In this document: piece after piece, positions 26,117 through 33,291 of the stretch | Layout of the letters: the number at the start of each line of letters is the position of its first letter | How positions within the stretch are numbered: the stretch's first letter is position 1 | DNA from: Haloarcula litorea | GTDB lineage: Archaea; Halobacteriota; Halobacteria; Halobacteriales; Haloarculaceae | Length of the DNA: 64,000 nt | Direction: 5' to 3' | Assembly: GCF_029338195.1 (NCBI RefSeq) | Contig: NZ_CP119781.1 | Span: forward strand, 1-64,000 | Translations under genes and position numbers: made by a program | Notes under the pieces: generated by a model | Database searches by the model: none | What the model was told of the DNA's origin: nothing | Seen by the model: only the letters and a program-made list of their open reading frames with translations

Positions 26117-27082
26117 ATGACTGAACCCTATCTCACGACGGTCCTCGAGGAAGCCGAGCACGTCGCCGAGCAGCACGATCAGGTCGCCCGAACGACAGAC
26201 AACCAAGCCCACGAGTACCTCCGATACACCGTTCTTCGGGTGCTTGAAGGCGAGGCGGACCACCTCCCAGCAGACTGGATGCCGGTCGATGGCGTGACCG
26301 TCGGCTACGGGAGCGATGAAGCGATGTTCAATAGCTGGGGCTCCAGCGAAGACTGGTGGGAGACCGTCCCGCCGCAGGAGGCGTGTACCCGCTTCCGGGT
26401 GTTCTTCCCGGACGACCACCAGACGGTTCCCCGCGATATCGTCGACGTGATGGCCGCACTCGGTGCCTGGCGCGTCTGGACTGGGAGCGCAGCCGCGTGC
26501 GGCTCCTACGACCATCGCGAGCGCCGCGAGGTCCATTACCTCTGGCCGGAAGGCCATCCGGTCGAGGAAGTGCTCCACGAGCGGCTCAGTGGCCCTGCGG
26601 AAGCCGTCGCTCCCGACGGTGGCCGAACGGGCGATGTTCGCGACCGACTGGTCGTCGACGAGAACGCACAGTCGCAGGACGATCTCGAGCCCCGCACGAA
26701 GCGTGCCGTCGCCGAAGCGATGGACGTCTCACTCCTCTCGAAAGGTGGCCGCTACGAGGTGCAGTCCGTGTCCGGCAACAGGTACGAAGTCGACGTCGTC
26801 GACGAATCGTGTACCTGTCCCGACTGGCAGCAGCGTTCACCCGAAGGCGGCTGCAAACACCTGCGTCGCGTCGATCACGAGATCAAACGGGGCCGTGTTC
26901 CGCGTCCGGATGGCCGACTCCCAGCTGAGCTGCGGAGTAACTACCCCGAACCAACGGTTACAACACGGGACAGTTGTAGGCGGGCGTTCCCGCGTTATAG
27001 ACTGTACCGCTCGCCGTCCTCGGGAACGTGTACATCCTCTGTCTCTGCCCGCAGTTCCTCGCGCGACAGCAAGCATGGTTGA
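26117..27082 (+). CDS. SWIM zinc-finger protein
   Basis: Starts MTEPYLTTVLEEAEHVAEQH. A variable N-domain (about residues 1-190) is followed by a SWIM finger: YEVDVVDESCTCPDWQQRSPEGGCKHLRRV, CxC-Cx-xxCxH type. SWIM domains bind DNA or proteins, and this family is common on haloarchaeal plasmids. Everything after GRLPAELRSN reads out of character and runs antisense into the metallo-hydrolase gene, so the true end is probably near 26940 and a stop or frame may have been lost. Confidence 0.75.
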   Translation: MTEPYLTTVLEEAEHVAEQHDQVARTTDNQAHEYLRYTVLRVLEGEADHLPADWMPVDGVTVGYGSDEAMFNSWGSSEDWWETVPPQEACTRFRVFFPDDHQTVPRDIVDVMAALGAWRVWTGSAAACGSYDHRERREVHYLWPEGHPVEEVLHERLSGPAEAVAPDGGRTGDVRDRLVVDENAQSQDDLEPRTKRAVAEAMDVSLLSKGGRYEVQSVSGNRYEVDVVDESCTCPDWQQRSPEGGCKHLRRVDHEIKRGRVPRPDGRLPAELRSNYPEPTVTTRDSCRRAFPRYRLYRSPSSGTCTSSVSARSSSRDSKHG

Positions 27083-27751
27083 TCGCCTCCACGTGGACGA
27101 CCACTATTTCGGCGTCAGTGGCCTCTCGGACAGCGTTGATGTCCTCGACCCCCATCGTGATGGGTTCGCCCTGATCGAACTGCGCTTCGCCGCCGTTGAG
27201 AACCACCAGATCGGGTTCGTACTGGTCAAGTGTCTCCTCGACCGGTTCGTACCAGATCGTGTCCCCGGCGACATACACTGTCTCGTCGCCCTCGAAAACG
27301 AAGCCCGAGACCGGACCCATTCCTCGGCGAGGTCGCCGTGCCCGTGCTGGCCCGGCGTCCGGTGGATTGTGACTCCCTCGAAGGTGGTTTCGTCGTCGAC
27401 GGGGCGAACATCAGTGAAGCCCTCGTCAGTGAAGGCGTCGGCTTCCTCGGGCTGACAGAACAGCGGCACGTCGGCATCGAGTTCCTCTCTGGCCGCTTCG
27501 TCCCAGTGGTCGGGGTGGCGGTGCGTAACGACCACAGCGTCGTAGGTGAGATCAACGTCGGGCAGCGGAACAAGCGGATTCCGATCCTGATTCGCCGTGG
27601 TGAGGAACTCCGGAACTGCCGGGTTGTCTGTCACCGTCGGCATCTCGCCCTCCGGCGTGAACATCGGATCCACGAGGAACGTCGTGTCACCGACGTCCAG
27701 GAGGATAGTCGCGTTACGAATCAGCTGAACACTCGCACCAGTCGTTGCCAT
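26995..27751 (-). pseudogene. UlaG-like metallo-beta-lactamase-fold hydrolase, two frameshifts
   Basis: Start MATTGASVQLIRNATILLDV. Metal motifs: VVVTHRHPDHWDEAA (HxHPDH), RTPGQHGHGDL, VYVAGDTIWY and VVVHVEAINH. The middle break near 27330 and the C-terminal break near 27075 (CATGCTTGC for probable CATTGCTTGC) each need one base. The rebuilt end is LLSREELRAETEDVHVPEDG with a stop at 26995. The family hydrolyses lactones, phosphoesters or similar; substrate unknown. Convergent with the SWIM gene. Confidence 0.8.
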
Positions 27752-27826
27752 ACCCGGCCCTACGAGATTCTTAGGGATGGGATTTACTTCGACATATTCC
27801 AACCGTCGAAGAGTTCGACGTGCAGT

Positions 27827-28594
27827 TTACTGGATGAACTCAATGTCCTCGGGGTCGAGATCCACGTCGAGATCCACGTCGAGCGAATCGGCGGCGAACT
27901 GTTGTGCCAGCCACGCTTCCGCTCGGTTGAGACGGTACTGGAACGTCGACCGTGACACACCGACATCTTCAGCGATTTCCGCGACCGATTGCTGCCGTGG
28001 CTCTTCGTAGTACCCACGTTCGATTGCAGCTTCAAGCGCAGACTTCTGTTCGGGCGTGAGAGTTTGCTGGACGCGGCCGTCGTCGACCAAGCATGGCGGT
28101 GTACCGAGTCGTTCAACAGTCAGCGACAGCCCCTCTCGCAGGTTCGCTCGGACTTCCTCGTGAATTGCTGATACTGTCCCGTCGATAAGCATCCGCCACC
28201 GGTATTGGTCACCACGTCGCTCCGTGCGCATTATCAACCCCTCGCCGATGTGCTTCGCCGCGACCAAGGGAATCGACCGTGAACCATCACCTTCCCGCCG
28301 AAGCCAGTGAATCTTCCGTGATTCCGCATTCGACGAGAGGATCGTGTATTCGTATTCGGTCACGGGTGCCTCACACATTCCGGTTGTGCCCGGAGAATCT
28401 GCGACGCGTTCCAGTGCGTCGTCGAACTCGTCGAGGACAGCAGCGGGGCCGACGATCTTCTCAATACCCCACACCGCCTCGTTGGTCGCACTGATCTCCA
28501 TCGACCGGGCATACAGATCCGGGTTGTCGATGAAGAGATCCATCACCCCGTCAACCCCCTTCTCGTATTCGACTGTGAAGACGAATTCCCGCAT
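27827..28594 (-). CDS. HTH-10 (bacterio-opsin activator type) regulator
   Basis: About 255 residues from MREFVFTVEYEKGVDGVMD. The N-terminal half is a sensor-like beta domain and the C-terminus carries the HTH-10 signature: LTPEQKSALEAAIERGYYEE followed by SVAEIAEDVGVSRSTFQYRL. A short Asp repeat (DVDLDVDLD) precedes the end. The family regulates haloarchaeal genes in response to light, oxygen or metabolites; its target here is unknown. The 110 bases before it hold no further gene. Confidence 0.85.
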   Translation of the reverse strand: MREFVFTVEYEKGVDGVMDLFIDNPDLYARSMEISATNEAVWGIEKIVGPAAVLDEFDDALERVADSPGTTGMCEAPVTEYEYTILSSNAESRKIHWLRREGDGSRSIPLVAAKHIGEGLIMRTERRGDQYRWRMLIDGTVSAIHEEVRANLREGLSLTVERLGTPPCLVDDGRVQQTLTPEQKSALEAAIERGYYEEPRQQSVAEIAEDVGVSRSTFQYRLNRAEAWLAQQFAADSLDVDLDVDLDPEDIEFIQ

Positions 28595-28705
28595 GATACC
28601 AGCCGTTCGGGCTTGCTGGATAAAACCTGTTTGACGCAACCCGTGAATCATCTGTGACGACAGCCGCCATCAGGTGCCAATTTAAGTGACGATATTGTGA
28701 GGAAC

Positions 28706-29509
28706 CTACTCCACGGGACGGACTGTGTCGCCATCCCGACGGACCCGGTCGAACGTTGAGAGATACGCGATCCGGTCGTGAACCTCCTCGTCATCCAGCT
28801 CCAGTTCCGCGGCCAGTTCGTCGACGGTCATCGGTTCATCGAGTGCCTGGAGGACTTCGAGCCCCCGGTAGTACCTATTCGTGAGCTCTTGGACGCGGCC
28901 CTCGATCGGCGTGGTCACTCCGTACCGCTCCTCGAGTTCGACCAGGGCCTCGTTCGCGAACGTGGCGAACTGATCGTCACCCAGGCGTTCGATCTGGGCT
29001 TCGAGTTCATCCCGGACGACGTCGTAATTGAGGCCGGCCTGCACGAGCATATTCATGTCCTCGATGTCGTCGTCGCGGCCTGCGATCGCCTTGAACAGGA
29101 AGATATCCTCGTTGCTGACTAGCCGGACCGTCAGTCGATCCGTGTCGAGGAACGGCTCGCTGCGCTCTTGCATGCTGTCGGTGAGCACGAGCTTGTTCGC
29201 GACCTGCTGGTTGAAGATGTCGAGGCGACACCCATCGTCGTTCTCGACGCAGCTCGTCGCCCCCAGCGCCCGGTAATCTGGGTCCAGCGATTGGACCTCC
29301 GCGTACCCGAGGTCCATCAGGACGGCCCACAGCTGACCGTACGCGTCGCCATCCGGGACGACTAGGTCGATGTCTTTCGTCGCCCCCTTGAGGTCGCGCA
29401 GCGACATCGCGCCACCACCGATCAGGTAGACCGTGAGCGGTTCAGATAACCCATCCCCGATTCGCTGGAATTCGTTCTCGATGTACTCGCGTCCGAATGT
29501 TGGTCTCAT
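28706..29509 (-). CDS. MNT-type nucleotidyltransferase (possible toxin)
   Basis: A 267-residue protein with the nucleotidyltransferase core LTVYLIGGGAMSLRDLKGATKDIDLVVPDG: the G-G motif and the DxD metal ligands. A C-terminal winged helix (MTVDELAAELELDDEEVHDR) follows. The start overlaps the upstream HTH gene by 4 bases, a two-gene arrangement like AbiE or MNT toxin-antitoxin modules, where the transferase modifies tRNA or partner protein. Toxin role is an inference from family and coupling. Confidence 0.8.
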   Translation of the reverse strand: MRPTFGREYIENEFQRIGDGLSEPLTVYLIGGGAMSLRDLKGATKDIDLVVPDGDAYGQLWAVLMDLGYAEVQSLDPDYRALGATSCVENDDGCRLDIFNQQVANKLVLTDSMQERSEPFLDTDRLTVRLVSNEDIFLFKAIAGRDDDIEDMNMLVQAGLNYDVVRDELEAQIERLGDDQFATFANEALVELEERYGVTTPIEGRVQELTNRYYRGLEVLQALDEPMTVDELAAELELDDEEVHDRIAYLSTFDRVRRDGDTVRPVE

Positions 29510-30432
29510 TGTGGTAGTGGCACCTCGTAGTCAGCCGCCAGTTTCTGAAACTCGTCCCACTCCGGGAGCCGGTCATCGTCGACCTCGCCGTGCGTCTCGA
29601 GGTAGCGGAGCAAGGCGTCGATTTCGGCTTCAAGGCCATACTTCGCCGCCTGCTCTCGGAGGGCCGCCTCGTCGACGTCGACGTGACTGAGCAGGAGGAG
29701 ACAGTACGAGCGGTGACGGCTGCCGTCGTCGATCAGCAGCGTGTGACAACACAGCTCCGCCGGCGAAACTGCGTCAAGTTCCTCGGAGTAGACGTAGTAG
29801 CGGTGGCCGGTGAGCAGGAACTGGAGGTCGAAGGCCGCGAATCGAGCGAGGCCGGTTTCGTGGAACCCCTCTGCGTCGATCTCCGTCTCGGCCTGGGCAA
29901 GGAATTCGTCGTAGTCCTCCCAGAGAATCGTGCCCTTCGGGGCAACGGCTTCGAGGCGCTGGCGATGTAGATGGTGTACGAGTTCACGGGCGAACTCGTG
30001 GAGACGGTCGAAGTCGGCGTTGAACTCGTAGTGGCCGTCGGCCGTCCCGACGAGCCCACGGTCGCGAAACCGCTTGAGGACCCGGTTGACCGTGTTGCGG
30101 TAGTTGTCGCTCCGGTCGGCGATCTCGGAGACGGTTCGCGGCTGGTCGAGGTAGTACAGCACTTCGAGTGTCTTCCCGGTCAGCAGCTCGGGGAAGTCGA
30201 TATGGGAGTGCTGGCGGACGAGGTCGCGGTAGAGTTCGACGGCGCGAGCATCCGACGGAACGACTCGTTTTCGCCGCCCGTCGCGTTCCGTGTAGACGAG
30301 CCCCTTCTCGACGAGGTCACCGACGGCGCGAGAGAGGTAACTCTCGCTGTGGTCGAGCTTCGTCGCGAGGTCGGAGATCGTGTCGCCGCGGTCGACTGTG
30401 GCGAGGACCTCGAGTTCGATGCGCCGGAGCAC
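29506..30432 (-). CDS. winged-helix repressor/antitoxin of the nucleotidyltransferase
   Basis: A 308-residue protein starting GTG at 30432 (VLRRIELEVLATVDRGDT). It contains two winged-helix domains, ISDLATKLDHSESYLSRAV and TVSEIADRSDNYRNTVNRVL, then a domain of AbiEi-like character (FAAFDLQFLLTGHRYYVYSEE). The TATA box lies 27 bases upstream, giving a leaderless start, and is centred in a perfect nested palindrome (30435-30484). That strongly suggests autorepression as in toxin-antitoxin operons. Confidence 0.82.
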   Translation of the reverse strand: MLRRIELEVLATVDRGDTISDLATKLDHSESYLSRAVGDLVEKGLVYTERDGRRKRVVPSDARAVELYRDLVRQHSHIDFPELLTGKTLEVLYYLDQPRTVSEIADRSDNYRNTVNRVLKRFRDRGLVGTADGHYEFNADFDRLHEFARELVHHLHRQRLEAVAPKGTILWEDYDEFLAQAETEIDAEGFHETGLARFAAFDLQFLLTGHRYYVYSEELDAVSPAELCCHTLLIDDGSRHRSYCLLLLSHVDVDEAALREQAAKYGLEAEIDALLRYLETHGEVDDDRLPEWDEFQKLAADYEVPLPQ

Positions 30433-30434
30433 GG

Positions 30435-30484
30435 TGTAACATAGTAAGAAACTTGTATATAAAGAAGTTTCGAGTAGTGTTACA
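30435..30484. promoter_or_regulatory. nested palindromic operator around the TATA box
   Basis: TGTAACA (30435-30441) pairs with TGTTACA (30478-30484), and GAAACTT (30448-30454) pairs with AAGTTTC (30465-30471). Both dyads share the same centre between 30459 and 30460, and the TATA element TATATAAA lies inside. Binding of a dimer or tetramer would block transcription of the HTH/nucleotidyltransferase operon. Confidence 0.8.
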
Positions 30485-30515
30485 TCCAGCAGGTGCGAGA
30501 ACCCTCTCCACCGAC

Positions 30516-30556
30516 TTAACCAACAAAGCTATGGATTCCCGGGACGTGTTGGTTAA
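30516..30556. repeat. dispersed inverted repeat, copy b
   Basis: TTAACCAACA at 30516-30525 and TGTTGGTTAA at 30547-30556, 21 bases apart, ending 14 bases before the ATG at 30571. Confidence 0.85.
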
Positions 30557-30570
30557 CACGAGAGTAGCCG

Positions 30571-30894
30571 ATGTCCTACGAACCCCCGACCCCACCGGCG
30601 AACCTCCCGACGGAGATCGTCAACACGCTCAACGAGTCAGACCCGGAGCAGCTCCGAGACGTTGCGACGTACGCTGAAGCCCTCGCCGAGCACAAGGAAC
30701 GGAAAACTCGGCTCGAAGAAGAATCAGACGACGCCGACATCGAGGACCGTCCCGATGATCTCCCGGACGACGTCCCGACGAAGGCGACAATCACGATCAA
30801 GGAGATCAATGATAACCGGTACTACTACTGGCAGTGGAGGGAAGTAGACAAAATCAAATCCAAGTATAAGGGGCCAGTCAATCCCGACGAGTAG
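30571..30894 (+). CDS. haloarchaeal plasmid-associated small protein, unknown function
   Basis: A 107-residue acidic protein starting MSYEPPTPPANLPTEIVNTL. It has a helical region (DPEQLRDVATYAEALAEHKERK), an acidic linker and a C-terminal beta part reading ATITIKEINDNRYYYWQWRE, as in small proteins that follow DNA-binding folds. The pattern resembles proteins of the DUF6788 kind found near replication and mobile regions; not certain. It lies between inverted-repeat copy b and the left block of origin repeats. Confidence 0.65.
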   Translation: MSYEPPTPPANLPTEIVNTLNESDPEQLRDVATYAEALAEHKERKTRLEEESDDADIEDRPDDLPDDVPTKATITIKEINDNRYYYWQWREVDKIKSKYKGPVNPDE

Positions 30895-30925
30895 GAGGGT
30901 ATCCGGCGAGGTTTCGAAGGGACTA

Positions 30926-31152
30926 CCCCCCGTGTGCGAGATGAATTGGCAGAAGGCATCGAGTCGGCACCCTCCGTGTGCAAGATGAATTGACTCTCAT
31001 CGACGGACGCCCCGTGTGAGAGATGAATCGAATGATAGATCGCGGTGGACGACACCCCGTGTGCGAAGTGAAATCTTGCGTACCCTTGTCAGACAGTTCT
31101 AGTAAAATTGACTACTATTCCGTCGGAGCCACACCCCGTGTGCGAAATGAAT
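30926..31152 (+). repeat. origin repeats, left block (5 copies)
   Basis: Direct copies of CCCCGTGTGCGAGATGAAT or close variants begin near 30928, 30970, 31010, 31054 and 31134. All are in the same orientation, downstream of the Orc1/Cdc6 gene. Such G-rich ORB-like elements are bound by Orc1/Cdc6 at haloarchaeal origins. Confidence 0.8.
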
Positions 31153-31180
31153 CCGACGCCGGCGTCGAGGACTCTTCGAG

Positions 31181-32526
31181 TTAGTTACCCTCGAAGAAAT
31201 CCTCTATCTGCGCGTTGACAACGGACCGGATCAAATCTTCGTCGTGTTCCACTTCTTCGAGCCGAATATCGGCTTGAAGCGTCTCAGCGACTACTTCTGG
31301 GTCGTCGACAAAGGTGTACTCCTTGTGGACACCACTTCCGTAGCCTCGTCCTCGTTTCTCCGATGTGACGAAGTTGTAGGTCTCGGCCTCACTCATATAT
31401 CGTAGGTAGGAGTCTCGTGACTTCTCGTCGGAATCGAGGAGATCGGTGAGATACTGATATACGCGGTATGCAACCGTGCTAGGAACAGCGTTCAGGTTTC
31501 GTTTGGAGTGGACTGGGACGATTGCAGTAGCGTACAGCGAGAGCTTCTTTTGCGTCGAGAGCCCCTGCATCTGGGTTAACGTCCGATCGCGTTCGGCTTC
31601 TTCCTGGGCGTCGCGAACGTGCTCTTCACGAATCGTGTCTTCGCCGGCTCGGTCCGCTATCTCACCGGCTTTCCTGAACAGATCAATTGCCTTGCGCGCA
31701 TCACCGTGGTCTTGGGCGGCGAACGCGGCACTGAGGGGAATGATGCCGTCCTCAGAACATCGTCTTGGTATGCATCACGACGTCGCTCGAGAATCGACTG
31801 CAACTGGTTCGCGTCGTAGTCGGGGAAGACAACATCCTGCGGATTGAATGAACTCTCGGCCCGACCGTCCAGATCTTCCATAAACCGGGGATCGTTCGTG
31901 AGCGCAGCGACGGAAACGTGCCCCTCGATGCGACCGAGCTGTGACGCTCGCGACAGCTGGTAGAGCAGTTTCGAATACGCCGGCTCATCGTTCGGATCTC
32001 GCTGCCGACCGACTAGAAGATCGACCTCGTCGAGGATGATGATGACCGAGTCGAAATTGTTGCTCAGAATTTCGTAGAATCGATTCAGCTTCTGATCCGT
32101 CGAGATACCGCTCTGCGGTATGCCGACATCGACGCCGGCTTCGTGCGCTGCATTTTTCGCCAAGCGATAGACAGCGCGGTCGTGCGATTTGATTGTCTGG
32201 CAGTTGATTTTGATGACGCCGAACCGGTCCCCTTGTGAGTTCGCGAGTTCAAGAACCTGCTGACAGACTGCGTTAATGATGAGCGATTTCCCAGTGCCCG
32301 ACGGCCCGTAGAGAAGCATATTGGGCGGTCGGTTTCCTTGCAACGCCGGCCGAAGATAGGTGATGATGTCGTCCAGCTGGTCATCGCGACCGACAATCCG
32401 GTCCTCGTCGATGACAGCGTCGGGATCGAGCAACCCCTTATCCTGAAAAACAGAATTCTGAACGCCCTCCTGAAGACGGCCTTTGATAGATTGTGAGAGG
32501 GATTGTTGATCGTCGCCGTCAGCCAT
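31181..32526 (-). pseudogene. cdc6: Orc1/Cdc6 replication initiator, one frameshift
   Basis: AAA+ initiator of about 448 residues when rebuilt. Walker A NMLLYGPSGTGKSLIINAV, Walker B VIIILDEVDLL, sensor-1 region AALTNDPRF, then after a break near 31757 (CTGAGGAC for probable CTGGAGGAC) the C-terminal part LSAAFAAQDHGDARKAIDLF and the winged helix (LSLYATAIVPVH ... SYLRYMSEAETYNFV). It is framed by two blocks of origin repeats, so it is the cognate initiator. A broken initiator at its own origin would be surprising, which favours sequence error. Confidence 0.85.
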
Positions 32527-32564
32527 GTTTGCGGATTAGGTCGAGACTATAAATAAATATGGGT

Positions 32565-33220
32565 ACCGTGTGCGAGGTTAAATCAGCTGTATTCAGCCGA
32601 TAGAGGCAGTTTCAAAGAGGGTGTGCGGTTAAGACCATGAACCGCGGGCGAAATCAATTGCTCGAAGAGACCCTCCGTGTGCGAAGTGAAATCAGGTACA
32701 CGTCGAGGATAGCGACCGCCGTTTCGTCAGAGAAAGCAAGCGTCGATGGGCCTACCCCCCGTGTGCGAGATGAAACACTGGACGGAATTATGAGTCGAAT
32801 GAGATCGACGAGGTCGGTGGGAGGCGGGACACTCACGGTAACCCGCCCCCACACCCCGTGTGCGAGATGAATTTATCGAAGGGGTGTGGCCGGAGTAGCG
32901 CTGGCGATCACCCAATATCGGAGAGATAAGCCACGATCAGCCGAGATAACGGAGGAACAGGCCAGTAGACGTTCCGAATAACTCGCCGAAGAACACGGTC
33001 TTGTCACGAAACATACTGTTTCGTTTCGACCGACCTTAGGGCTACTACGGTTCCGATTGACAGAGTGGCTATGTAAAGGTTTCCCTGAAACATAGTCCTT
33101 CGTCAGTTGTGCCTTCTCGTCTTCTCTATCCCGTAAAATCGGTTAATACGGTACTTTCGACGCAGCTCTCCGTGATTACCCCCTCCCACCGTTCTCCGGA
33201 TTTCATATCGCACACGGGGT
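32565..33220. repeat. origin repeats, right block (4 direct, 1 inverted)
   Basis: Direct copies begin near 32565, 32672, 32757 and 32854, with weaker relatives around 32619 and 32642. One inverted copy lies at 33201-33220 (TTTCATATCGCACACGGGGT). Between 32900 and 33200 there is no gene; a perfect palindrome occurs at 33007-33023. The inverted outer copy is typical of the layout around a haloarchaeal unwinding region. Confidence 0.78.
33007..33023. repeat. perfect palindrome CGAAACA-TAC-TGTTTCG
   Basis: A 7-base perfect inverted repeat with a 3-base centre inside the gene-free part of the origin. It could be a further protein-binding site or a small hairpin. Confidence 0.6.
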
Positions 33221-33250
33221 GTGGGGGTTCACGACTCGTCTTTTCGGTGA

Positions 33251-33291
33251 TTAACCAACGTTCTCCGGCCAATCGCCTTTATGTTGGTTAA
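33251..33291. repeat. dispersed inverted repeat, copy c
   Basis: TTAACCAACG at 33251-33260 (one mismatch at the inner end) and TGTTGGTTAA at 33282-33291, 21 bases apart. The right arm contains the stop codon of polB. Confidence 0.82.

Larger units (their letters stand above)
30926..33220. other. predicted replication origin region
   Basis: An Orc1/Cdc6 gene lies between two blocks of the same 19-20 base G-rich repeat, about ten good copies in all. The gene-free stretch 32880-33200, limited by the inverted copy at 33201, is the best candidate for the unwinding site. Confidence 0.75.

Noticed and set aside
32637-32870. 77-residue open frame in the right origin block
   Set aside because: It consists of the origin repeats themselves and has no codon-like or protein-like character.
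30926-33220. Possible CRISPR array
   Set aside because: The 19-20 base repeat has irregular spacing (tens to hundreds of bases), variants and an inverted copy, and surrounds an Orc1/Cdc6 gene, so origin repeats explain it.
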